Below are positions 1-5,476 of a DNA stretch of 10,438 nt, piece after piece. The first letter of the stretch is position 1, and every line of letters begins with the position of its first letter. The notes beneath the pieces are model-generated. The model made no database searches. It had not been told where the DNA came from and worked only from the letters and a program-made list of their open reading frames with translations. The DNA is from an uncultured Clostridia bacterium (GTDB lineage: Bacteria; Bacillota; Clostridia; Christensenellales; Aristaeellaceae): NCBI GenBank assembly GCA_904420265.1, contig CAJFUU010000024.1:1-10438 (forward strand), in the 5' to 3' direction. The translations under genes and the position numbers were made by a program.

Positions 1-194
1 AAGCGCTTGTCCAGTTCCGCCTGCATGCGCTCCCAAAGGGCGTAGCCATAGGGCTTGATGACCATGCAGCCGCGCACCGGCGCATAATCGACCAGGTCAG
101 TTTTGAGGATTACGTCGGTATACCACTGGGAAAAATCCTCGCTGCGGGGCGTGATGTGCGCCACAAACTCCTGTTGGTTATTCTTCTTGCCCAT
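1..194 (-). CDS. proS: Prolyl-tRNA synthetase, archaeal/eukaryal type, N-terminal fragment
   Basis: Charges tRNA-Pro with proline in the cytoplasm. Only the first 64 residues lie in the window; the rest runs off the left edge. The peptide contains ITPRSEDFSQWYTDVILK, then DLVDYAPVRGCMVIKPYGYA, the well-known N-terminal signature of the short class II ProS form (ProS type 3, without the bacterial editing insertion). The start at 194 is fixed by a GGAGGG ribosome site at 201-206, and there is no competing start upstream. The gene sits directly behind a proline T-box leader, which independently supports the assignment. The identification is from remembered family sequence and is firm; the subtype would need the missing C-terminal part for full proof. 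Confidence 0.95.
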   Translation of the reverse strand, partial: MGKKNNQQEFVAHITPRSEDFSQWYTDVILKTDLVDYAPVRGCMVIKPYGYALWERMQAELDKR

Positions 195-206
195 GTGCTT
201 CCCTCC

Positions 207-239
207 AAAAAAATTCCTTCGCCCCTGCAAGGGCGAAGG
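207..239 (-). terminator. Intrinsic terminator of the proS T-box
   Basis: On the minus strand CCTTCGCCC (239-231) pairs with GGGGCGAAGG (225-216), followed by AA and seven T (213-207). The T-run directly touches the GGAGGG ribosome site (206-201). The 5' arm overlaps the antiterminator strand 235-227, as expected for a T-box switch. Confidence 0.93.
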
Positions 240-441
240 TCAGTTCGCGGTACCACCGTGCTTTGTGCTCAAGGCCCCTAACGCGGGCGAAACGGCGGGA
301 TTTCCTCGCGCCATCCGCGAAGCGTTCTCCCGCGCGCTCGGGAAGCCGGAGCCGTCAAACCCGCGCCGCGCGCCTCGCAGCCAAGGGCGCGCTCTCTTTG
401 GACGCGGCGGATGCGGCTTTTTCCGTCATCGCGCTTGTCTG
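207..441 (-). ncRNA. T-box riboswitch leader (tRNA-Pro) of proS
   Basis: This is a transcribed leader that binds uncharged tRNA and prevents early termination. Reading the minus strand: a GAUGA kink-turn motif at 430-426 near the base of Stem I; the AGAGAG motif of the Stem I tip at 397-392; a helix AGCCG/CGGCU next to a helix GGAA/UUCC, leaving CCG (349-347) in the presumed specifier loop; and the T-box core GGTGGTACCGCG at 257-246. The bulge UGGU pairs with ACCA, matching a tRNA with discriminator A. CCG is a proline codon, in agreement with proS downstream. The antiterminator pairs GCACGG (261-256) plus GCG with CGC-CCUUGC (235-227), mutually exclusive with the terminator. The leader start is estimated from the promoter. 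The specifier position is inferred from hand folding. Confidence 0.92.
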
Positions 442-446
442 TGCCC

Positions 447-475
447 ATTATAGCCCCTTTTGCGCGGAAAGGCAA
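447..475 (-). promoter_or_regulatory. Sigma-A-type promoter of the proS leader
   Basis: On the minus strand there is TTGCCT at 475-470 (4 of 6 to TTGACA), a 17-bp spacer, and a perfect TATAAT at 452-447. Transcription would start near 440, just before Stem I of the T-box, which fits a complete leader. Confidence 0.85.
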
Positions 476-532
476 GCGAAACTTCGGTTAAAGACGGGCG
501 CTCATCTGCAAAAATGCGCTGGCAGGCGGTTT

Positions 533-561
533 CAGACTGTCAAAACCCCATGGGAGAGCGC
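533..561 (-). repeat. Short dispersed motif, copy 1
   Basis: Read on the minus strand this begins GCGCTCTC, continues with a G-rich stretch, and ends TTTTGACAGTCTG. A very similar 30-base segment in the same orientation occurs at 8032-8003 in another gene-free spacer (same GCGCTCTC head and TTTGGCAGTCTG tail, differing mainly in the middle). A weaker relative, CTGTCAAAAGCC, lies near 868-879. Two copies by eye suggest a dispersed intergenic repeat, but chance cannot be excluded. Confidence 0.4.
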
Positions 562-634
562 GAGAGAACAGAAGCCCTTTCGCGTTTCCATCGTCCCCGG
601 CGGCAGGTTGAAAATCCTTCAGGGTTTCAAGCCG

Positions 635-662
635 GCCGGTTTTGACGATTTGGAAAACCGGC
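635..662. repeat. Perfect 9-bp inverted repeat
   Basis: GCCGGTTTT (635-643) and AAAACCGGC (654-662) are exact reverse complements with a 10-base loop. It follows a second, weaker hairpin (TTGAAA 608-613 with TTTCAA 625-630). No T-run follows on the plus strand, so a simple terminator is not evident. Confidence 0.6.
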
Positions 663-708
663 AAAATTGCCTTGTGTACGGGGGAGGGGCGGTTTTTGCG
701 CCAACAAA

Positions 709-739
709 ATCGTTTCCTTATCGTTTCCGGGCCCGGAAA
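709..739. repeat. Direct repeat ATCGTTTCC x2 running into a 16-bp palindrome
   Basis: ATCGTTTCC occurs at 709-717 and again at 720-728, an 11-bp period close to one helical turn. The second copy overlaps the perfect palindrome TTTCCGGGCCCGGAAA (724-739). This arrangement resembles a protein-binding site, but no gene or promoter was found next to it. Confidence 0.5.
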
Positions 740-808
740 TTGGAGGGGATGGTGGAGGCGCAGCATCCGCAGGGTCCTGCAATTTCGACAAAGGTGAAGC
801 TGCCACGG

Positions 809-827
809 CTCAAATTGAAAATTTGAG
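809..827. repeat. Perfect 8-bp hairpin, 3-base loop
   Basis: CTCAAATT (809-816) and AATTTGAG (820-827) flank the loop GAA. The AT-rich arms stand out in GC-rich surroundings. There is no T-run on either side. Confidence 0.5.
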
Positions 828-907
828 GCGCGGCGCCCGGCGGGAAGATTGCTTCTTTGCCCACCGGCCTGTCAAAAGCCTTTTTTAATGAGCAGGGTTT
901 GTATCAA

Positions 908-930
908 CCGCGGCGCTCTCGCGCCTGCGG
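908..930. terminator. GC-rich hairpin after the ABC operon, possible terminator
   Basis: CCGC-GGCGC pairs with GCGCC-(T)-GCGG around the loop TCTC, giving a 9-bp stem with one bulged T, 34 bases beyond the ATPase stop. On the minus strand the following bases are TTGATACAAA, so the usual T-run is lacking. It may slow or end transcription of the operon, but evidence is weak. Confidence 0.3.
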
Positions 931-963
931 CGAACGTTCTGGAGGACGCGGAGAAGACGCGCC

Positions 964-1725
964 CTAATCCGGCTCAAAGCGGGGATAGGGGAGGTGTGAA
1001 ACCGTGCCTGGCACGCCGTATACCTCCTGCAGAAGTGCCGGAGTGAGCACGTCTTCCGGCGCGCCCTCAGCGCGCAACGCGCCGCCGCAGAGCACCGCCA
1101 ACCGGTCGCAAAAGCGGGCGGCCAGGTTGATGTCGTGCATGACCAATACGATTGCATGCCCCTCGCGGGAAAGGGCGCGCAAAAGACGCAAAATTTCCAA
1201 TTGATAGCGTATGTCCAGGTTGGAGACCGGCTCGTCCAGCAGCAGAAATTCCGCTTCCTGCGCCAGCGCCCGGGCGATGAGTACGCGTTGCCACTCGCCT
1301 CCGGAAAGCGATTGCGCACCGCGCTCGGCAAGCGCCTCCACGCCGGTGCGGCGCATGGCGCGCTCGGCCGCGGCCAAATCCGCTTCGCCCTCGCGGCCAA
1401 AGCGGGGTATATGCGCGTGACGGCCCATCAGCACCACGTCCAGCGCCGTGAAGCCCTCCGGCGGAGAAGCGGATTGGGGAACCAGCGCCAGCGTTCGCGC
1501 CAGCGCCCGGGGGCGCAGCGAAGAAACCGGACGGCCCTCCAGCACGACTTGCCCGGATTGGGGAAGCAGCGAACCGCTCATCAGCCGCAAAAGCGTGGTT
1601 TTGCCCGAACCGTTCGGTCCCAACAGCCCCAGCACTTCGCCGCTGTGCGCTGCAAGCGTTACGCCCGCGAGCGTCTTTTCGCGGCCAGGATAGCCGAATA
1701 CAATATTTTCCACCCGCAGCGTCAT
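964..1725 (-). CDS. ABC transporter ATP-binding protein, FecE/FhuC/BtuD family
   Basis: ATPase subunit (253 aa, normal for the family) that powers import of an iron chelate, haem or cobamide through the FecCD-type permease encoded just upstream. Visible motifs: Walker A GPNGSGKT (36-43), Q-loop Gln84 in LVPQ, signature LSGGEWQR (140-147), Walker B FLLLDEP (160-166) with the D-loop SNLD (168-171), and H-loop His197 in VMHD. The spacing and the GPNGSGKTTLLR and LDEPVSNLD wording are typical of this importer class. Its ATG overlaps the permease stop by four bases (ATGA at 1725-1722), so the two are translationally coupled. It is the last gene of a three-gene operon. The substrate cannot be read from the ATPase; no binding protein is present nearby. 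Confidence 0.95.
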   Translation of the reverse strand: MTLRVENIVFGYPGREKTLAGVTLAAHSGEVLGLLGPNGSGKTTLLRLMSGSLLPQSGQVVLEGRPVSSLRPRALARTLALVPQSASPPEGFTALDVVLMGRHAHIPRFGREGEADLAAAERAMRRTGVEALAERGAQSLSGGEWQRVLIARALAQEAEFLLLDEPVSNLDIRYQLEILRLLRALSREGHAIVLVMHDINLAARFCDRLAVLCGGALRAEGAPEDVLTPALLQEVYGVPGTVSHLPYPRFEPD

Positions 1726-2756
1726 GCGCGCCCTCCCCGGTGCCTGCGAATCAAAATCAGGAAAAACGGCCCGCCGGCCAGCGAGGTCATCACCCCTACC
1801 GGCAGCTCGGCGGGAGCGAACAGCGTGCGTGAAAGCGCGTCCGCGAGCAACAGAAACAGCCCGCCCGCCAGCGCCGAGAGCGGCAAAAGCGAGCGGTGAT
1901 CCGCGCCGGTCAGCCGCCGCACCGCGTGCGGAGCCGTCAAGCCGACAAAACCAATGATGCCGCTGACGGATACGGCCGCGGCGGTCATCAGCGTGGCAAG
2001 CACCAGCGCAGCCAGGCGCACCCGGGGCGCGTTCACCCCCAGGAGCCGCGCGTCACTTCCGGCGCTGACGGCGTTGAGGTCGCGCGCAAGCCCCATGGAA
2101 AGAAGCAGCCCGACGGCCAATGCCGCGCCCACCAGAAGCACATCGCGCATGTTCGCGGAGGCAAAGCTGCCCAGCGTCCACATATAAACGCTCTCCAGCG
2201 CTTCATGGTTGACGGATAGCAGCCCGGACAGCAGCGCCGAGAGGAACGAGCTGACCGCCACGCCGCACAGAAGCAGCGCCGTCATGCCGCCGCGCCCGGC
2301 CCGGGCGACGAACATTACCAGCATTACCGCAACAGCCCCGCCTGCAAACGCGCAGACCGACAGCGCCGAAAAACCCAGAGGCGTCCTTTGCAGGCCCGTG
2401 AGCATGGCCACCGCCGCGCCCAGCGCCGCGCCCGAGGATACGCCCAACAGCCCCGGCTCGGCCATGGGGTTGCGGAATACGCCCTGCATCAGCACGCCGG
2501 AAACCGCCAGCGCCGCGCCTACCAGATAGGCCAGCAGCGACCGCGGCAGCCGGATGTTCCACAGCACCAGTTCCACCGTAGCGTCGGCCTCGCGCCCGGA
2601 AAGACGCGCCCAAAACGCCTCCCAAATATCCGCAAACGCAAGATTGGCGCTGCCTGCGCACAGGCAGGCAAACAGCGCCGCAAGCGAAACAAGCAACAAA
2701 ACCTCGCAGGCGCGCGCCACAAAGCCGCGCCTGCGTATGTAAGAAGCGGGGCGCAT
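1722..2756 (-). CDS. FecCD-family ABC importer permease
   Basis: Membrane subunit (344 aa) of a siderophore/haem/vitamin B12-type importer; about ten hydrophobic segments are expected for this family. Recognisable family stretches are NIRLPRSLLAYLVGAALAVS, GVLMQGVFRNPMAEPGLLG (about residues 80-98), then YMWTLGSFA, and SGIIGFVGLTAPHAVRRLTG followed by ELPVGVMTSLAGGPFFLILI near the C-terminus. The frame stays open 29 codons further upstream, but that part only overlaps the acidic tail of the preceding gene in another frame. The ATG at 2756, one base after the preceding stop TAA, gives the normal FecCD N-terminus, with GGGGAG about 13 bases upstream plus coupling. It overlaps the ATPase start by 4 bp. 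A binding protein is missing, so the substrate is unknown. Confidence 0.95.
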   Translation of the reverse strand: MRPASYIRRRGFVARACEVLLLVSLAALFACLCAGSANLAFADIWEAFWARLSGREADATVELVLWNIRLPRSLLAYLVGAALAVSGVLMQGVFRNPMAEPGLLGVSSGAALGAAVAMLTGLQRTPLGFSALSVCAFAGGAVAVMLVMFVARAGRGGMTALLLCGVAVSSFLSALLSGLLSVNHEALESVYMWTLGSFASANMRDVLLVGAALAVGLLLSMGLARDLNAVSAGSDARLLGVNAPRVRLAALVLATLMTAAAVSVSGIIGFVGLTAPHAVRRLTGADHRSLLPLSALAGGLFLLLADALSRTLFAPAELPVGVMTSLAGGPFFLILIRRHRGGRA

Positions 2757-2757
2757 A

Positions 2758-3174
2758 TTATGCGTCGTGCTCCCCGTCCGCGGCGTCGTCCAGGCCGTCG
2801 TCGAGGTTGTCGTCCAGGTCGTCGTCCGGGTTGTTCCCATCAATCAGCTCGTTGACGCGCACGCGCCGCGCCAGCTTCATCTTTTCCACCTGCTCGTGAA
2901 TCAGTTCCTTCACCTTTTCGGAGTGGAGAATGTTTTTTACATCCAGTTCCGGGCAGGTGTGGTCGGAAGAGCAGATGTGTACCGTGCCCATGCCGAAGAG
3001 GCGCTGGCCCAGGGAGCGGCGCAGGCTGATGTCGCGGATGCGGTAGAGGATAATCTCTTCCGTGCGCAGATTGAAAAGGCCCGTCTTGACAAACAGCCTG
3101 TCCTCAGAAAGGGAGTAGACGGTAAAAGTCAGGGGCAGGCCAAGTATGCGTTTTCTGTCCTTCCATAGGGTCAT
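2758..3174 (-). CDS. Soluble bacterial PH-domain protein (DUF304/bPH2-like) with acidic tail
   Basis: A 138-residue protein of unknown function. Residues about 1-100 match the small bacterial pleckstrin-homology-like proteins: WKDRKRILGLPLTFTVYSLS, then RLFVKTGLFN, EEIILYRIRDISLRRSL, QRLFGMGTVHICSSD and KVKELI. Unlike the YdbS/YdbT relatives it has no membrane segment. The last 25 residues are strongly acidic and contain a three-fold D-x-L-D repeat. I place the start at the ATG at 3174, since the GAGGTGAT ribosome site (near 3186-3179) overlaps the possible GTG start at 3183 and sits ideally before 3174. It is the first gene of the operon, and its stop is one base before the permease ATG. A link to the importer is inferred from this coupling only. 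Confidence 0.85.
   Translation of the reverse strand: MTLWKDRKRILGLPLTFTVYSLSEDRLFVKTGLFNLRTEEIILYRIRDISLRRSLGQRLFGMGTVHICSSDHTCPELDVKNILHSEKVKELIHEQVEKMKLARRVRVNELIDGNNPDDDLDDNLDDGLDDAADGEHDA
2785..2823 (-). repeat. In-frame 12-bp tandem repeat in the PH protein tail
   Basis: Three consecutive 12-base units encode D-D-L-D, D-N-L-D and D-G-L-D (residues about 118-129), each unit of the type GAC-rAC/GGC-CTG/CTC-GAC. It is a likely slippage-prone stretch whose number of units may vary between strains. Confidence 0.7.
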
Positions 3175-3194
3175 GGCAATCACCTCGCCCTATC

Positions 3195-3223
3195 AGTATA
3201 CACCAACGCGCGCGCAAAAGCAA
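3195..3223 (-). promoter_or_regulatory. Promoter of the PH-FecCD-FecE operon
   Basis: On the minus strand TTGCTT (3223-3218), a 17-bp spacer and TATACT (3200-3195) form a good sigma-A promoter. Transcription would start near 3188, close to the GAGGTGAT ribosome site, so the leader is very short. Confidence 0.7.
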
Positions 3224-3242
3224 TTCCTTAACAGTAAAGGTG

Positions 3243-3248
3243 TATAAT
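3243..3248 (+). promoter_or_regulatory. -10 box of the divergent plus-strand operon
   Basis: A perfect TATAAT 31 bp before the ATG at 3279, facing away from the PH operon promoter. No good -35 box is found 16-18 bp upstream (the region reads GCAATT), so the promoter may need an activator or be weak. Its -35 region overlaps the -35 of the divergent promoter. Confidence 0.55.
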
Positions 3249-3278
3249 GCAGCCAAGAAATTCTGCGGAGGAAAGCAT

Positions 3279-4172
3279 ATGTACGAATGCGTTCAAGTGG
3301 GCAAGGATACGTTTTTTATGGATTGCCCCAGCCGGGTGGGAATCTTCCGCGATGGCGACGCGGCCTGGCTGATCGACTCCGGCAGCGACAAGGATGCGGC
3401 CAAGAAAGTTCTGGGCATACTTTCCGAACTTGGCCTGCGCTTGGAGGCCGCCATCGTCACCCATTTCCATGCCGACCACACCGGCGGCGCGGCCCTTTTG
3501 CAGCAGCGCACCGGCTGCCGCCTGCTGCTGGCCGAGCCGACCGCGCCGGGCGCGTTCCCGGAAATCAACACCGCGCTGCTCTACGGCGCGCATCCGCCCA
3601 AGCCCCTCAAAGGCAAGTTTTTTCTTGCGCAAAGCGCGCGCTACGAAGCTGCGGAGAACGCTGACCTGCCCGAGGGCATGCTCCTGACGCGCCTGGACGG
3701 ACACGCCTTCGCCATGCTGGGCGTGCGCACGCGCGACCAGGTGTGGTTCATCGGCGATAGCGTTGCCAGCGAACACACGTTTGAAAAATATAAACTGACG
3801 TATCTTTACGACGTGGAAAAATTCCTGCAAAGCCTCGATACGGTGGCCTCGCTGGAGGGCAAATTGTTTGTTCCCGCCCATGTGGCCCCCTTTGAGCGCG
3901 CGGAGGATATTGTGGAGCGCAACCGGCGCTGGGTGTATGAAACCGGAGACTTTTTGACGGAGCTTCTCAAAACGCCTTTGACGTTTGAAAGCCTTTTAAA
4001 GCGCGTATTTGACCAGTATGCGCTGCAAATGACATTCGGCCAGCACACGCTGCTGGGCGCCACGGTGCGAGCCTTCCTCACTTGGCTGATGGATGCGGGC
4101 CGCGTGAGCTATTTCTGCGAAGACAATCTACTCTACTGGAAGGCGGCAGAGCAGGACGCGGAGGGGAGATAA
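3279..4172 (+). CDS. Metallo-beta-lactamase-fold hydrolase
   Basis: A 297-residue cytoplasmic hydrolase of the MBL superfamily with a complete di-zinc set: THFHADH (His62, His64, Asp66, His67), His142 in DGHAF, Asp160 in FIGDS and His201 in PAHVAP. The N-terminal strand SRVGIFRDGDAAWLIDSG is typical. After about residue 215 a helical C-terminal part (RNRRWVYETGDFLTELLK onwards) probably forms the winged-helix-like extension seen in LACTB2-type members. The start at 3279 has GGAGG at 3267-3271, seven bases away; the earlier in-frame GTG at 3240 falls in the -10 box and is rejected. The stop is five bases before the acetyltransferase ATG. The natural substrate cannot be predicted; members hydrolyse thioesters, lactones, RNA or lactams. 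No signal peptide argues against a secreted beta-lactamase. Confidence 0.92.
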   Translation: MYECVQVGKDTFFMDCPSRVGIFRDGDAAWLIDSGSDKDAAKKVLGILSELGLRLEAAIVTHFHADHTGGAALLQQRTGCRLLLAEPTAPGAFPEINTALLYGAHPPKPLKGKFFLAQSARYEAAENADLPEGMLLTRLDGHAFAMLGVRTRDQVWFIGDSVASEHTFEKYKLTYLYDVEKFLQSLDTVASLEGKLFVPAHVAPFERAEDIVERNRRWVYETGDFLTELLKTPLTFESLLKRVFDQYALQMTFGQHTLLGATVRAFLTWLMDAGRVSYFCEDNLLYWKAAEQDAEGR

Positions 4173-4177
4173 TTTCC

Positions 4178-4837
4178 ATGTTTGGCCCCAACCCAGGCGC
4201 CGTACATCCCAATCCGGTGGTTCCCAGCCTCTGTTTTATTAAAAATACGATCACAAGGCCGAATATCATCGTGGGAGACTACACCTATTACGACGACCCG
4301 GTGGATTCGGAGCATTTTCAGGAGCGCGTCACCCATCACTATGAATTTCTCGGCGACCGGCTGATCATCGGCAAATTTTGCGCCATTGCCCGGGGCGTGA
4401 CGTTCATTATGAACGGCGCCAACCACAGGATGTGTTCGGCCACGACCTATCCCTTCAACATCATGGGCGGCGGCTGGGAGAAAAGCACGCCGCGCCTGGA
4501 AGAATTGCCCTTCAAGGGCGATACGGTGATCGGCAACGACGTATGGATCGGCGAACGCGTCACCTTCCTGCCCGGCGCGCGCGTCGGCGATGGGGCGATC
4601 ATCGGCGCGGGCGCGGTGGTGGCCGGGAAAATCCCCGCTTATGCCGTTGCCGTCGGGAATCCCTGCCGGGTGGTAAAAAAGCGCTTTGACGAGGAAACCA
4701 TCCGCCGCCTGCTGGAACTTCGCTGGTGGGACTGGCCGGCGGAAAAGATATTTGCAAGCCTTGAGGCGCTCACCAGCGCGGATATGACTGCGTTGCTGGC
4801 AGAAGCGCGGAAAGCGGACGGCGTTTCGAAGGACTGA
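4178..4837 (+). CDS. Vat-like xenobiotic (streptogramin A-type) O-acetyltransferase
   Basis: A 219-residue left-handed beta-helix acetyltransferase that uses acetyl-CoA. It closely resembles the Vat group: GPNP at the N-terminus, FIKNTI, NIIVGDYTYYDD, VTHHYEFLGDRLIIGKFCAI, NGANHRM with the expected catalytic His83, YPFNIMGGGWEK, LPFKGDTVIGNDVWIG and the helical tail RWWDWPAEKI. Vat enzymes acetylate the single free hydroxyl of streptogramin A antibiotics; many chromosomal relatives (also CatB-like) have unproven substrates, so resistance is inference. The ATG at 4178 has GGGGAG (4163-4168) nine bases upstream, inside the end of the hydrolase gene, and gives the normal Vat N-terminus; the frame is open 32 codons further upstream but in overlap with the hydrolase. 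Probably co-transcribed with the hydrolase. Confidence 0.92.
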   Translation: MFGPNPGAVHPNPVVPSLCFIKNTITRPNIIVGDYTYYDDPVDSEHFQERVTHHYEFLGDRLIIGKFCAIARGVTFIMNGANHRMCSATTYPFNIMGGGWEKSTPRLEELPFKGDTVIGNDVWIGERVTFLPGARVGDGAIIGAGAVVAGKIPAYAVAVGNPCRVVKKRFDEETIRRLLELRWWDWPAEKIFASLEALTSADMTALLAEARKADGVSKD

Positions 4838-5476
4838 GGCGTTTTGCTGCCATGCGGAAAGCGCATTCTCAAAGCGGGAGAGCGTCCGCGCGCCTTGCGC
4901 GGTGACTCCGGCCGGAAAAGGAGCGCGGCATTCCAAGGGCCGGGCGGCAGCCGCCGTCCGCCCTGCGCCGCTTTATGCATGCGCAAAGACGCGTCCCGGA
5001 CGCCACGGAACTGGCGCTGCCTGAGAAAACATTCTTTTTATCGGCCTCTGTTCTTCACTGCGGCGGGCCAGCCCCGTCCATGGTTACAGAGGCGGGAAAG
5101 AAAGCGCCCCCCGTTCTTCCGGAGAGATTCGCAAGGCCGGCCAAATCCGGCAAAGCACGGGCCGGAAGGATAATGACTTGGACAATGCCGTGATGGAAAA
5201 CTTCTTCGGCTTGCGCAAGAGCGTGTTGCTCTGTCTGCAAAAATTCCAAGCCGTGGGACGCTTTAAGCGGGAACGCATTGATTGCCCGGATTCCTGCGGC
5301 AGCCGTATCCGGACAAAGCGGAAAGGACATGCCGTCTGCTCTTCGCGGGCAACATGTCCTTTCGGTCGCTTGCATTATTGCTTCAGAAATATTTCGAACC
5401 TTGAAAGCCGCTTCAATTTTGCAAGGCGCTCCGGGGCGTTTTGGCGGCGCTGTTTCCATGGCGCGGCCTTGAGGGG
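4838..5476. other. Spacer without intact genes, contains decayed IS3 sequence
   Basis: This stretch lies between the convergent acetyltransferase (plus) and nucleotidyltransferase (minus) genes. Its right half carries a frameshifted transposase remnant (described separately). Its left half (4838-about 5010) shows no recognisable gene; it contains a hairpin CCGCGC/GCGCGG near 4886-4905 without a T-run. No clear terminator for either flanking gene was found. Confidence 0.6.
5040..5405 (+). pseudogene. Remnant of an IS3-family (IS150-group) transposase, OrfB C-terminal part
   Basis: Translated in shifting frames, this stretch matches the end of the IS3 OrfB integrase. From 5127 the frame reads IRKAGQIRQSTGRKDNDLDN, against the usual GIRQSMSRKGNCLDN. 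It continues AVMENFFGLRKSVLLCLQKF and FKRERID (to about 5283), against AVxENFFGLLKSELLYLQ and FKxELIDY. The same frame weakly keeps R-I-R-T-K-R-K-G; another frame then gives KDMPSALRGQHVLSVA (5323-5370), against KGMSPAxYRxQALSVA. Further upstream, VLH near 5050 may be the remains of the VLHSDQG metal motif, with the aspartate lost. The catalytic Glu of MENFFG survives, but frameshifts and missing N-terminal parts make it dead. Terminal inverted repeats were not found. The identification rests on remembered family sequence, and the outer limits are approximate. Confidence 0.8.

Larger units (their letters stand above)
476..963. other. Gene-free spacer rich in inverted repeats
   Basis: No convincing coding region is present. 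Open frames of 60-190 codons exist on both strands, but they show no recognisable domain and no good ribosome site. The spacer lies between the proS promoter and the 3' end of the minus-strand ABC operon. It contains several inverted repeats (608-630, 635-662, 724-739, 809-827, 908-930), an 11-bp-period direct repeat (709-728) and a short motif also found near 8003-8032. It could be a decayed mobile element, a structured RNA, or simply neutral sequence; nothing here decides between these. Confidence 0.6.

Noticed and set aside
488..766. A 92-codon minus-strand open frame in the spacer after the ABC operon
   Set aside because: No clear ribosome site or known domain, and it runs through several palindromes. 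A repeat-derived peptide is possible but not supported.
1135..1899. A 254-codon open frame on the plus strand
   Set aside because: It lies antisense to the ABC ATPase and permease, which have complete family motifs; its Arg/Gln-rich composition is typical of a GC-rich shadow frame.
2757..2843. A 29-residue upstream extension of the permease rich in Thr
   Set aside because: It is the frame-shifted reading of the acidic repeat tail of the PH gene; the ATG at 2756 gives the usual permease N-terminus.
3240..3278. A GTG start 13 codons upstream for the hydrolase
   Set aside because: It would lie within the TATAAT promoter box, and the GGAGG site clearly serves the ATG at 3279.
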